This document shows, one piece after another, positions 1-15,226 of a stretch of 64,000 nt of DNA. A program made the translations under genes and the position numbers. Below the pieces are notes generated by a model, which worked only from the letters and a program-made list of their open reading frames with translations, ran no database searches and had not been told where the DNA came from. This DNA is from Macrobrachium rosenbergii (taxonomy: Eukaryota > Arthropoda > Malacostraca > Decapoda > Palaemonidae), in contig NC_089788.1 in NCBI RefSeq assembly GCF_040412425.1, forward strand, positions 63,382,720-63,446,719. Reading direction: 5' to 3'. Within the stretch, counting starts at the first letter, position 1, and every line of letters starts with the position of its first letter.

Positions 1-1095
<1,095 letters not shown>

Positions 1096-1389
1096 CTTAT
1101 CTGAATGAGGTAAAATGAATTTACTAAATACAACGAAGAGAGATCAAAAGAATCCTCACACATATCCCACTGAGGAGATTCCTTAGCTAAAGAAAGATTT
1201 ACACTTTGAATCCTAGTTGAGAGAGATCTGATACTCCCTCTAACTTCAAGGGATGAAAGCAAAGTAGGATTAACCTCAGGATTTTGCGAGTCTAAGAATG
1301 GGGATTATGAATTTATATATATGGAACTTCATGAAATGTCTGAAAATGAACTCACAGAACAGAATAGAATAGAAGAATAGAATATAAAA

Positions 1390-1654
1390 TTTAGGCGTAA
1401 GGCCAAGTGCTGGAACCTATGTGGTCATTCAGCGCTGAAGCTGAAATTGACAGTGAAAAGGTTTGAAAGGTGTGACAGGCTGAGGAAAACCTCGAGGTTG
1501 CACTACGAATTGTCTGGAGGGGGTGTCAAGTAAGAAGAAAGAAAGAAACTCTGTACGGAGGTACAGTAAAAGGAATGAAAGGGTTGCAGCTAGGGGCCGA
1601 AGGGACGCTGCAAAGAAACTCAAGGAGTGCCTACAGTGCACCACATAAGGTGCG
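1390..1654 (+). repeat. SINE-like interspersed repeat, family S1
   Basis: The element starts near 'ttaggcgtaaggccaag', runs through 'ggtcattcagcgctgaa', 'ggtttgaaaggtgtgacagg', 'ggaggtacagtaaaaggaat' and 'ttgcagctaggggccgaag', and ends at 'gcctacagtgcaccac'. The same ordered words occur at 4521-4799, 17748-18008, 41961-42261 (minus) and 44110-44342. I recognise this family from memory as widespread in decapods. A 71-codon frame on the minus strand here is only the SINE read backwards. Confidence 0.85.
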
Positions 1655-2219
1655 AAAAATGTACTTATGATTGTGGTAAAGGCAAACAGATTTTACTGAA
1701 ATGAACACCATAAAAATCAAACTACTTTGTCGTTGTTCTCTCTAAACAAGAACAGTGTAAAAAAAAGGTCGTTATAGTATTGTCTTAAAAGATAAAACAG
1801 TAAACATAAACGTCCCCCCAAAAAAATTCAAACAAAAGATGAACAAAAGGCAATAAAAAAAATAAGGCAATAAATGAGAGGAAGAGATTTCAAGAAGAAT
1901 AATTTCATTATTTTTGAAGAAATGACAGGATGACATTGACGAGATAATTCCCATTATTAACGAAACCGGCAGCTTCCAGATTCCGATCACTTTTTCCAAA
2001 CATGTTTTTCTGATTCTGTTGTTTTGTGACGTCATTTCCGATTGAATTCTCAACTGAGATAATGTTTCATTATGACTCATAAAGTTACTTATCTACACAT
2101 ATGTTCTCAACAATCTGTTTAATATTCTATTCTGCAAACGCTTTAAATACGGAAATAAAATGTATAAAACTCCATTATTTCACTTAACAGTCAGAACAGC
2201 AAAAATAACTTACCACTCT

Positions 2220-2298
<79 letters not shown>

Positions 2299-3334
2299 GG
2301 CTTCTCGAAATACATCACCGTGTACAGTCAAAGCAATATTTCAGTACTGAAAGACCTTGTAAAAGTAATAAGCATGCATTTTTAAATATTCTAACTAACC
2401 AAATCAAATAAAATTTAAAGTAATAAAAACTCAGCCTAGGAAAACAAAAAGCGTAAAAACATCCAACAGACTGATAAGTTTTTATCCGCCCTGCCAGGCC
2501 AGAGACCGCGACTTATCACATCGCAATTCCCTTCAAAAGAAATGTAATCCGAAGCATAGGGCCGAGGTGAAGAAAATGATTAACGACAATGGTGTCAATC
2601 CGGTGAAAAAAGTCATCCAGAAAATGTTTCAGGTAACGTTTGGAAGGCTCATCCCTTCCTTCCTCGGAATGAAATTGGCATCGGTTTATCAGGATTATTT
2701 AGAAAATAAAAAATAAATGCACGCGAAGGAAGAAGCTATTACGCTGATTGTTTGTGGAATGAGCTACACCTCTGTTGGTGACTGCTTCGCTGGCGCGTCT
2801 GTCCGTCTGATTTTGAAACTCATTTCTGTTATTTTCCTCAAGTGCAATAAAGAGATAAAAGATGTTGTTGTATAGTAACATCAACTGTACTGCAGACACT
2901 GCCAGTGATTGTTGTTCTTCGTCAAAAGGAATGTCACGAGGTGTCATGCATTTACCCTGGTTGCAGCTGCAACAAGCCTCGTGAATATACCGCGATTGTG
3001 CTCTAGAACACGTACAATAAATAAATCAATCAATCAAGTGGTCACTTACTGATTCAATCATTATCATTTCAAACATATTATGCATAATACTGAAGACCTT
3101 GCTTGGGTTTGTAAGCAATTTGAGGTTGCTACTCTCTCAACCTCTTATTAAATGAAAATATACTAGTCACTAAGTTCTTAATTCTTAGCTTTACTCCGAT
3201 AAAATAGACACTCTGCCGGGCCACACTTCAAAAGTTAATTTTCGCTGGTGTAGCATTCACTGAAAATTAAATATTTTTAATATCTTCTTGACATAGTCCT
3301 GGGACCATAGAGGGTCAATGATATCTGGAGGTGT
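1655..3334. other. Unique sequence without a recognised gene
   Basis: Holds a (GA)n tract at 2221-2295 and otherwise ordinary AT-rich sequence. A plus-strand frame is open from about 2397 to 2716 and ends with a 48-codon stretch starting at the ATG at 2575, but it resembles nothing I know and overlaps an equally long minus-strand frame (2699-2947). I do not call it a gene. Confidence 0.5.
2221..2295 (+). repeat. (GA)n microsatellite
   Basis: About 36 near-perfect GA units. Confidence 0.98.
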
Positions 3335-3984
3335 TAACGTATACTAGTACTACACAGTTCCGTGTTCTTCCACCAAGGCGGCATTGCAGAGCCTTGGGGC
3401 CATCTTGAAAAACCCGGGAACCGCGAATATTAAATGAGTGCTGAGTGTGTCCCGCGATTTTTTCTAGTTATTATCTTCATGATGATACCTTGTGTAGCTT
3501 CTTCTTCTTCGGGAGAAAACAGAATACATTTCCCAAGTAGACAAAACACACTGAAATTTGTTTACCCATAATTTTGTGCTTGTCGGTTTAATGTCTTGTT
3601 AGCGGTAGATACGGTTTCTCTGTCAATGTCTACTTATGTTTTCAGCAAATTATTGTGGCACATATGTGCAATGGCGACTTCAGTTTTGAAATCGCAACTT
3701 CATAAATCTTATATATGCCACATAATATAAAGTAAAAACGATCTTGTCCATTATCAAAAAGGCTTAGTAGTCAGTGGATCAGTAGGGTGCTGGTTGTGTC
3801 AACAAGTCTGTTCTTTTAAATGTGTTACGGTGGAAGTATTTCAGGACGACTTAACCAAACCGTTAAAACAACTATTTCTCTATTCGAAGTGAAAAATAGT
3901 TGTACTTTTATATGTAAAAGAAATCATGGCTTAATGTATGATTTCATCGAACCATATGTCTCATACATTGGTTATAACAAGAAT
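3335..3984 (+). repeat. Block A unit, partial copy A0
   Basis: From 'gtgttcttccacca' through 'ggagaaaacagaata', 'acggtttctctgtca', 'aaaggcttagtag' and 'caggacgacttaacc' this matches copy A1 at about 7075-7670 and copy A2 at about 21070-21700. It is cut off abruptly at about 3984, where a LINE fragment belonging to the next copy begins. That break is a duplication junction. Confidence 0.8.
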
Positions 3985-4300
3985 ATGCAGCTACGATAAA
4001 ATGTCCTTCTCTGTCGCGTCCCCAGACACGAACTTATGTCTGAAATTCCCAAGACTGGGACATTCGACAGCAACTGTCTCACAGTCAAGGGCATACTGCA
4101 GTCAACGCAAAATGGAGGATTTTCACGGGACATCAGGAACCCATGAGTGAGTCTTGTATGTCCAATCCTCAATCTGCACAACATCGTTTCTTGTCTCCCT
4201 GGGATATACGGATATAACCAAGGAAACACTGATGACGTAATACTGTGCATTTGTTTTATTCGTTGCAATAAATTCCCAGAGGGACTGCAAAACTTTTTAA
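3985..4300 (-). pseudogene. LINE (I/Jockey-type) ORF2 C-terminal fragment, RNase H-like tail
   Basis: The minus strand reads ETMLCRLRIGHTRLTH, GFLMSRENPPFC and then DCSMPLTVRQLL. This is the pattern of the end of non-LTR retrotransposon ORF2 proteins, after the RNase H region, where a short Cys-containing motif precedes 'PLTVxHLL.(E/D)CP'. Just after LTVRQLL the frame shifts, so the expected ECP continues out of frame. No reverse transcriptase domain is present. The piece is a dead 3' remnant, shared with 17108-17470, so it was carried along in the duplication rather than inserted twice. Confidence 0.75.
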
Positions 4301-4520
4301 TTTTCAACGAGAGAGAAAGAGAGAGAGAGAGGGGGCGGGGGGAGCTATTACGATGTCCACGATGAAGAAAAGGCTAATTGGTTAGTAGGATTTATCTGTG
4401 TGGATTAGACAAAGAAAGATAAGGTATCACAAATGGAATTGGAAGTTTTCCAGATATAATAGGGAAAGATTTCGTTTGGATTATCATTTGCTCTGAGAGT
4501 CAGTTATAGAACAGAACTTA

Positions 4521-4799
4521 GAATTTAGGCCAAAGGCTAAGCGCTGGGATTTATGAGGTCATTCAGTGCTGAAAGGGAAATTGACAGTAAGAAGGTTTGA
4601 AAGGTGTAACAGGAGGAAAACCTCGCAGTTGCACTATGAGACAATTGTTAGAAAGTGTGGAAAGTCAGATAAAAGAAAGAGAATATGAACGGAGGTACAG
4701 TAAAAGAAATGAAAGAGGTTGCAGCTAGGGGCCGAAAGAGCCCTACAAAGAATTAGGTAATGCCTACAGTGCATCACGTGAGGAGCACTGATGGCACTA
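4521..4799 (+). repeat. SINE-like repeat, family S1
   Basis: A near full-length member with the words 'taggccaaaggctaagcgct', 'ggaggtacagtaaaag' and 'atgcctacagtgcatcacgt'. It occupies the same place within the unit as the copy at 17748, so it predates that duplication. Confidence 0.88.
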
Positions 4800-4839
4800 A
4801 CCCACACCCCCACCCGGGGTGAGAGACCTTTATCTCTCT

Positions 4840-4930
4840 AAGTTTCTTGTTGCTACATAGTCTATGTAATAAAGCGCCCACCTCACAAACTAGCAGACCC
4901 GTGTTCGATCCCAGGACGAACCTGGTTGAT
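4840..4930 (+). repeat. tRNA-like sequence (SINE head or tRNA relic)
   Basis: 'gtgttcgatccc' at 4901-4912 fits a Pol III B box. It is preceded by a degenerate A-box region around 'tagtctatgtaataaagcgc'. The stretch lies directly after the S1 SINE, and the same pair occurs at 18047-18133. It lacks convincing acceptor-stem pairing, so I do not call a working tRNA gene. Confidence 0.5.
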
Positions 4931-7900
4931 ATTAGCGCGTTTCCTTTTTTAGTTTGCAGGGAATTCTTCCCTTTACTCACTCAGACTTTTTACTCTGAGC
5001 CTTTATATGCTCGTATTTCATGATTAAATCATCATTGTTAAAATATACTGTATAATAAACAGTATAGTTCTAGTCGTGTTAAAATAAATGATAGTTTTAT
5101 TATTACTAATAATAATTACAGTGCAACTGTTATTATACTTGTTTTCTTTATTATTGTTTTTAGTACAAGACAAATTATCATATATCTATTTTTACTAATA
5201 CTCCTAAAACACACACTTCTATAGTATGTATATAAGGATTTAGAAGGAATTGAGAGAAATGACGTTATTAGTGATAGCTCTAAGAGCTAACCACCACAAA
5301 GATATTAAGGGACAAGCTCCACGATAAATAAAATCCACCTGAAATTGCAAGAACTCTACCATCACTAGCCATGTTGATTTCATTGATTGATTTTCCGTAT
5401 AAAGAATTTTTACGTGAAATTTTCCTAAAATTGACAGATATTCGTTAAGTTTCTAAATAGTATTGGAGAAGTTTTAATTGTTTATTTAATGTTGATACTG
5501 AGACCGAAGTGGCTGAACAAAATGGAATTTAAAAAGTGAAGAGAAAAAGTGTGATAAAAGCAAAGGCGGTTTCGTTCGTTCCATTAGATATGAATCCCAG
5601 GGCGTCGTGTCCCCTGTGCCAGGTAAGCTCTCATTTCTAGCCACAGGCAAAGGACTTTGATCAGTCGTTTCCTCAATCACCAACTGTGCCTCAGTCGACT
5701 TTGGAAGAGAATAATAAATGTCATGGAAAAGACCTTAAAAGTATAGTGGTGGCATCCTTCAATTTATAGGCCATTTCATTCCATCTGTCCACTCAGTCAC
5801 CAGCGTAGAAATGAGGTAGACATAGGTTACACATACCTCTCGGATGGCTGAAATCACCTTATATAGGTCATAAACATGCCGATTTGTATCGATAATATAA
5901 CGATAAAAGCACAAGAAAGATGAGCTTGCATAAAATAATCTACGTAGGTCAAACATAAACGAACGATGAGCCTTCAATAATCGTTTAATCTCACTGTAGG
6001 TGAATAAAAAGAAAGCTGGTTGTGCGACTGTGAATAACAGGTATTTCAATCATTTCTTGCACGTAAATTACACGAGTAGACTGATATTCGGAATAGCATG
6101 AAATATTGTTGCATATGAAGCTGTCAGGGGAAGATGAAAGGACCAATCACTTCAACATTCGTTGGAGGGTGCAATGGTATTGCGGTATTCTTTCAGAATA
6201 CTTTGCATATTTATTTAATTTTTTTCTTGAGCATTCTAATCATTATAAGAGCTCAGTGACTGGGCAATTTCAGGAGTATATTACCGCAATTTATTCAGAA
6301 AATATTTGATATCTCATTGAGTTCCCGCCATCCTTTGCGTGTTGGTGACAAATGTATATCATGAAAGGCTACACTAGACTTCTTTTAATGAAAGGCATTG
6401 GAACGACAATTAAGATAGAATGAATAAATAAAGGTTACAACAACAAAATAGTTTTGACTGATATGAAATGAAAGTGTACTTAGAAGAAGGCCAGTAAAAT
6501 CAGTGCTTCATGTTATGGAGGTCAACATCAATAACGATTATTTTTTCAGTTTACGGAAAAAGATATCACTTGGATATCATAACGAAGTTATTTACATCTT
6601 CATGCAGTGAAACTGAACATGGAATAAAGTCTGAATAATAAGGAAATCTTGTGATATGAACAGTTCGTGAGTGTAGGTCTACGTGTTGCCTGGTCTCTAC
6701 CTGTGAGATAGAACAATTATTGAAAGCCCGTCTTTCCTTCGTGTTTGATCTGAGTTGACTGCCTGCCTGATACAAGTTTGTCTTTAGTGTGCCTGCATTG
6801 GTAAAATACCGAAGCAAAAAAGCGTGTTTATGATTTGCTTATGCTGCTGGATAAATTTTAATCAATCAGTCAATTATGATTTGAATAAGGTGTGAGGGTT
6901 CTTTGTACATATTAATATTCAAGTATGTTTTTGACCAGATAGTTAAATATTTATCACAATAAGCCAACGATATCGGAAACGTTGATTGTCAGCCAATCAC
7001 GAGCTACAAATGCACATGTGCCACATCTTCACCCAAGGTTGGACAGATGAAATGAAACCGACTATAGTACTAGACAGTCTGGTGTTCTTCCACCAGGGTG
7101 GCAGGGCAGAGCCTTCTAGGCTCTTAGGAGCGTTCTATGCTTTTTTTTCCTCTATCTTCATGATAGTAAGTTGTGTAGCTTCTTATCCTTCAGGAGAAAA
7201 CAGAATAATATTACACAAGTAGGCAAAGTATAATGATACTTATTTACCCAAAACCTTATGCTTGTCAGTTTAATGTCTTATTAGCCGTAGATACGGTTTC
7301 TCTGTCATTGTCTTTTATTTTAAGAATATTACTGAGGCGCATAAGTGCAATGGTGACTTCAGTTTTAAAATCACAACATCAATAATCTTATAGACGCCAG
7401 ATATAAAGTAAAGGCGATTTTCTCCATTATTAAAAAGACTTAGTAGTTAGTAGGTATGTAGGTACTACAGGTTGTGTCAACATGTCTGGTCTATTAACGA
7501 GTTGCTGTGAGAGTATTTCAGGACGACTTAACCCAACAGTAGAAAACATTTTCTGTTCTACTATTCGAAGTGAAAATTAGTTATACTTTTTTATACGTGT
7601 AACAAATCTTTACCTCATGTATGTTTTCATCGAACCATGCGTCTCATAAATTGGTAATAACAAGAATATGTAGTATGGTAGCTTAGACTAGACCTAAGGT
7701 CTGACTCTATTCAGTTGGTAAAATTTTTATATAATTTAAACCGTATTCTAAAAACAACCCAATTTCGAAACAAATGAAAATGATTTCTGTATGATAAAGT
7801 TATTGAATCATTATGCCAAAGGAAAAAAAAAAGGCTTCAAGGATGGTAAAAACAATGAAAACAATCTTGGTCATGCAGCGATTGGCTTTTGCCTATTCAT

Positions 7901-8630
7901 TTGACAGCTGTTTGTATTTTTTTGTCCTGTCATTAGGAGTAATCTTATTCCAAATTAGTCAAAAGTACATTCTAATTTTTTACAGTTCTTTGTAATTTTC
8001 GTTCCAAAGCCTTAGAATAAAAAAAAAAAAGGCTGCTAGCCTTTCCTGTCGTTGGCTTGTTTATGAGATGCTTTTTAATATTTGAGATACACATAAATTA
8101 GAATGCAATATTCTTTACTTCCACTACAACAGATCTCAGAACAATAACATTTAGAAATATATTGCACTGTAATCATTAACGACCCTGTAATGAAATAAGA
8201 CATTGTTATAATAATTACAAAGGGGGGGGGGGGGAGCAATGGGCTGCCACAGTGTTTCAACATGTCCGCCCGAGGTGGCCTCGGGCATGGAGATCGCCAC
8301 TCCAGTGATTGACGCTCTGTTCTTGGGAAACACTTTCCAAATGCCATAAAGCATCGGTCCACAATAATATGGTCACAATAAAAGTCTTAAGGGATTTTTT
8401 TTTACAATAAATGAGGGATTTTACATCTTCACAAGAACACTGAATTTCGCAGTTCCGTCATTTTCACTTAACAAAGAGACAATTTGATGTCAAACGACAA
8501 TGTTATTCTTCACCACAACCGTGAAGTATGAAAAACAACTTCATTGCTTCCCTACTGTAAGGGGTGGAAGACAACATTTAGCCTTACAATAAAAAGACTT
8601 CGAGCTCTGAAGAAATATATCATGTATGAT

Positions 8631-8696
8631 ATTTAGGGCCAAAGCCCAGGCGCCACGCTGCAATCGAGGAGGTCGCTCAGCGCCGTGAGAAAGGAA
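8631..8696 (+). repeat. Degenerate 5' piece of an S1-like SINE
   Basis: 'gggccaaagcccaggcg' followed by 'gaggaggtcgctcagcgcc' resembles the first 60 bases of the S1 family with many changes. The same degenerate piece is at 22646-22710 in copy A2. Confidence 0.45.
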
Positions 8697-8880
8697 GAAA
8701 TTATTTCTAAAATGTATCATGATATTCCCTATTGTTAATATTGCTGTCCTCTGGTCATTTCTCTGTTCACTGTACAGTCTCCCTACAGGCAGAAGATACA
8801 GAGGAAATTTTATGGTAGAAAGTGCGGGCATTAAATGTCAACAAAAATCTAATTGAGTATTTACTGGGTTTAGGTAATTT

Positions 8881-10234
<1,354 letters not shown>

Positions 10235-10512
10235 AGTATAGCTTAGTTTTACCAGACCACTGAGCTGATTAACAGCTCTCCTAGGGCTGGCCCGAAGGAT
10301 TAGACTTATTTTACGTGGCTAAGAACCAATTGGTTACTTAGCAACGGGACCTACAGCTTATTGTGGAATCCGAACCACATTATAGCGAGAAATGAATTTC
10401 TATCACCAGAAATAAATTCCTCTAACTCTTCATCAGCCGGCGGCGGGAATCGAACTCCGGCCCATCGAATGACGGTCGGAAGCTCAACCAACTCGGCCAA
10501 CTACAGCAGCAT
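10235..10512 (-). mobile_element. tRNA-derived SINE, minus orientation
   Basis: Reading the minus strand, an A box (TGGCCGAGTTGG, complement of 10488-10499) is followed about 30 bases later by a B box (AGTTCGATTCCC, complement of 10445-10456). Together they form a Leu/Ser-like tRNA head. The head is followed by a conserved body with 'cgttgctaagtaaccaattg', ending near 10235. The body words match a SINE I remember as abundant in decapods. It has no coding capacity and would depend on a LINE reverse transcriptase for movement. Confidence 0.8.
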
Positions 10513-10720
10513 CTCAACCATCAAGTAATGATTCTCAGTACCGAATACCGTTAGTGGCCCTTCATAAAAAAAGAGATTTCATGACCTGTAATCCGCCAAA
10601 ATTAATCCCTACCCGCAAGGGAAAATCCCGCATTGCGCATCTCTTTGAAGAATCGGTTGGGGATGGGGGGAGACGGGGAATGAGGAATTAATAACGCCAA
10701 GAGACTGATTACAAATCTGT

Positions 10721-11578
<858 letters not shown>

Positions 11579-12185
11579 TATACCACTCTACGGTATATGG
11601 TTCCACAAACTCCCCATGGTAAACAACTTAGTACATTGATCTGGCCTAACTTTCTGCAGCATACATAAACTAATGAAAGAGCATGTGGGATTTTTATGAT
11701 ATGATAATAAATACTGCCTGGAAAGGAAGGGATATCTGTGGAAAGTAAAAGCACAAGAAGGACCTGAGTGGCGGAATTTTACAGAGGAACCATTGCAACC
11801 CACAAAGAGAGATGATAAAGATGATGATGATGGTGAATATAGTGACGACGATAGTGATAAAGGTTTCCTTTTCCGATTTCAACTTGTCCTTTTCTATAAC
11901 CAGAAACACATATTACAAAAGGTGGTTTCCCATGAGCTTCTTTGTTTACGATATCATTCACTAATTAACTGCAAATGATCCTCTCTGTACATCTGGGTCA
12001 CTTTTTGACTGACTTAATTATATCGACTTTGGTCCGGTTTATCGTTTCATTTGTTAAAAGAACACCCTTATTCTAATGTCTGTTTTATTTCACTTTATAC
12101 TTAATGCCTGTTCTATTTCACTGTATATCTATTATAATTTGCAAGAATCTTGAGGTCTTTTCTTGCCAAATCATAAGTTATAGAC

Positions 12186-12223
12186 TGTAATACAAATGTA
12201 ATTAGAATTACATTTGTATTACA
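12186..12223. repeat. Perfect 18-bp inverted repeat
   Basis: The arms 'tgtaatacaaatgtaatt' and its exact complement are separated by 2 bases. A third, forward copy with two mismatches follows at about 12224-12245. Confidence 0.95.
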
Positions 12224-12959
12224 GACTGCAATACATATGTAATTCCAATCCAGAATTTCGTGTTGTACCTCCATGCATCGTAAGCATACTACTACAATGA
12301 TACGTGATTCATCTGTCATTCGAAAGAAAATTACGGGTGATTTCCAGCGAAATTTATTGATAATTCCTGGAAAACGTTTGCAGTTTGCATCTCAGTGATG
12401 GACTCTCATGTAATGTAAGCTCTATGCGCAGCTTATTAACTCACATCAACATATGCGCTTTTTATAAATAATCAAATCCAAAAATTAAATTATATTCAAC
12501 AAGCAATTTCCAAGCCATCTGCCCGAACGTCACACACACAATAATTACCGATAACTCCTAACTACATCGGAAATAACGCAACTTCCCAGCAAATACTCTC
12601 AGAGGAACATCTGTTATTGAAACTGACGGACGCAATGACGAGATCACTTCCGGTACACGGAGAGCATAACAACCTTCACCTTTTTCCATTTCCTTTTATT
12701 TCTTTGAACCCGATGATCAAAGGACATCCCCAGCCTTTATAATGTTTGAGGAAATGAAAAGAGATTCGTTATCATCATGACATGATCATTATTACTGCCA
12801 AAGGAACTACTGTAAAAGGAGAAGGTTTTACAACCTTTGGTTTATATCTAGATTGCTCCACGTCGACAACAGTAACTGTGGTTGAGTTTTATCTCGACAA
12901 ACAGGTGAAAGCTTTCACGAAATAATACTATATATCTGTTCAAAAGTTTCTATGTGTAC

Positions 12960-12965
<6 letters not shown>

Positions 12966-13035
<70 letters not shown>
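12966..13035 (+). repeat. (GA)n microsatellite
   Basis: About 35 GA units. Confidence 0.98.
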
Positions 13036-13039
<4 letters not shown>

Positions 13040-13185
13040 ATGATGACCGCTTTTTATCCTTCCTTCTGGAAGCATTTTGTAGAACAAGATAGAATCAGAT
13101 ATTTGGTTAGTGGGAATTAGCCGTGTAGATTAGAAAGAAAGATTACGGGATGTCGATTGTTATCGGAATCTTTCAAGTGACAACG

Positions 13186-13225
<40 letters not shown>

Positions 13226-13256
13226 GTGAGCTTGACTGAAGATTATTAATTGCGAC

Positions 13257-13292
<36 letters not shown>

Positions 13293-13663
13293 ATACACAC
13301 ACACACATTAGTACCTTAGTTGTGAGACACTTGGCTCCCATTTTGTACATACTCGACTGATTTGACTAGGGCCCAGCTTGATCATGAATTTCTTGTACAT
13401 TGGAAAATGAGTAACATTGTGCAAAATTTAATTAAATTTGAACTTTATAGGTCTTTCCTTTATAATTAAAATTTTTTATAAATCCTGCTTTCTATTAGCT
13501 TTTCCCACCCTTTGAAACCTTTTCATTGAATCCGTAATCTTTCAGCACATTCTAATTCAGAGGCAGCCAGCAGGCTAAGTATTTTCGTCCTTGACAGTCA
13601 CCAACTGGTTTCCATTCTTTAAACGGGGAGATTTTATCATATTTAGGAAGCTTTCTGTAGGGC

Positions 13664-14795
13664 GTTGTTGTTCTTAACCGTTGTGACTATATAAAAAAAA
13701 TGGAATATATTTTATCAGACTTAGTAAGTTTGTTGAAACAGGTGAACCTCAGTATAACCTAATCTTTACAGCAGAAGATAAGATAAACCGTACATTGAAG
13801 CATTTACAAGAGAAAGTTACGTTAACTGAACAGTCAAATCAATCACTCTGTAGTTCTGGTTCAGCTTTCAGTGTCCTCTATGGCCTTCCAAAGGTCGATA
13901 AGCCTAATATACCACTCAAACCAATTTTGGCAGCTTATAATTCTCCAAATTACCCCATAAATTCCTAGTTCCTCTCTTTAGCAATCTTACTAACAACAAG
14001 TTTACACTTCAGAATTCCGCCAAATTCATTCCTGAAATTCTTGAACAAGACAGAAATGCATTCATGGTAGGTTTCGATGTTGAGTCGCTGTTTACAAACG
14101 TACCCCTTAACGAAACAACAGAAATTATACTTAAGAGGCTTGTCCCTACTGAAAATGCTATATTCAATGGCTCTGACCTTTAGTTTTAAAAGGCTCCTTG
14201 AACTTGCAATGATTGATGCCCACTTTTTTCTCAACAAAAAGTTCTATAAATAGGTTGATGGCTTGGAAATGGGGTCACCACTGGGTCCTACATTTGCTAA
14301 TATATTTATGTGCCACCTTGAAGAACTGTTTCTTAGACAATGCCCGGAATTATTCGGCCTATTTTTTTTTTATAGATAGTATGTCGATAACATATTTTAA
14401 TTGTTTAAAAAAAATCCCATGCCAATATGTTTTCCGAGTTTGTCAACACCTTTCATCAGACTATTAGGTTTACCATGAAAATAGAATCAAACAGTCATTT
14501 ACCTTTCCTAAACACAAATAGTTCACGCTGTAGTGGGAGATTTCTCACAGGTATTTTTAGAAAAAAGACGTACCCTGATTTCGGTCTTAACTTTTTTAGT
14601 AACTGCTCTTTGACATTTAAGTTGAATTCAGTAAAGACACTTTTATTCAGCGCCTATTCCCTGTGTTTGGACTGGAATAATTTTCACAATGTAATATCAT
14701 TTTTTAAAGTATTTTTTAAAAATAACTCTTATCCTTCTGATCTCTTAAACAGAATTGTTAAAAAGTTTTTAAATAATATTTATCAGCAAGGTATG
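13664..14795 (+). pseudogene. Penelope-like element reverse transcriptase, decayed
   Basis: Spread over shifting frames, the plus strand reads the ordered landmarks of a Penelope-like reverse transcriptase: VVVLNRCDYIKKMEYILSD (from 13664), SKFVETGEPQYN, LYGLPKVDKPNIPLKPIL (LPK at 13885), FDVESLFTNVPL (14073), MGSPLGPTFANIFM (14269-14310) and YVDN (14380). The C-terminal thumb region is an open frame at 14427-14819 (FTMKIESNSHLPFLNT, VKTLLFSAYSL). At least four frame changes and several stops separate these parts. One stop lies immediately before YVDN, and the second catalytic Asp of the usual YVDD is Asn. No GIY-YIG nuclease follows; a (GA)n tract begins about 110 bp later. The copy is inactive. 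Confidence 0.85.
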
Positions 14796-14903
14796 TGTTC
14801 ATCACCACGAACGTCATAACATACTGACAATAATGAAAGAAAGGAAAATCACACCAATTATAAACAGTGGAAACTGAATTACAGAAAGAACAAAACACAT
14901 CGT

Positions 14904-14906
<3 letters not shown>

Positions 14907-14980
<74 letters not shown>
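14907..14980 (+). repeat. (GA)n microsatellite
   Basis: About 37 GA units just downstream of the Penelope-like remnant. Confidence 0.98.
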
Positions 14981-14982
<2 letters not shown>

Positions 14983-15148
14983 CATAAATGAAGTTCAATA
15001 ATAACCTCTACCCCATTTAATTTTCATTCCAGCGTTTACCCCATCATAATGTATTTTGTGGTTGAGAGAACTGTAGACTAAAAACACTGGTGTGAATTCG
15101 ATAACATTAATATTATCTAGAATATTACAACTAAAGTAGATGACTTAA

Positions 15149-15152
<4 letters not shown>

Positions 15153-15221
<69 letters not shown>
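15153..15221. repeat. (AT)n microsatellite
   Basis: About 34 AT units. Confidence 0.98.

Positions 15222-15226
<5 letters not shown>

Larger units (their letters stand above)
3985..8880 (+). repeat. Block A unit, copy A1 (with LINE, SINE and tRNA-like parts)
   Basis: This aligns in order with 17108-22835. The order is LINE tail, short GA tract, S1 SINE, tRNA-like stretch, then a core of about 3.7 kb starting near 5190. Landmarks of the core are 'aatcccagggcgtcgtgtcc' (about 5590), 'ccatctgtccactcagt' (about 5778), 'gtgttcttccaccaggg' (about 7081) and 'ctgaagaaatatatcatgta' (about 8608). No frame longer than 113 codons is shared between copies, so I see no sign that the unit encodes a protein. 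Identity to A2 by eye is roughly 80-85 percent. Confidence 0.85.
11579..13640. other. Sequence without a recognised gene
   Basis: Holds a small inverted repeat (12186-12223), a (GA)n tract (12966-13035), a poly(A) run of 33 bases (13191-13223) and a short CTGT/CT/AC compound tract (13258-13308). Frames of up to 91 codons at 11479-11909 overlap on both strands and resemble nothing. Confidence 0.5.

Noticed and set aside
2397..2716. About 105 codons open on the plus strand, ending in a 48-codon ATG frame
   Set aside because: No recognisable motif. The upstream part lacks a start, and a minus-strand frame of equal length overlaps its end.
4840..4930. Functional tRNA genes at the B-box sites (4901, 10450, 18100, 25790, 35158)
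   Set aside because: Acceptor and T-stem pairing is poor, several lie inside or beside SINEs, and two are duplicated with the surrounding unit.
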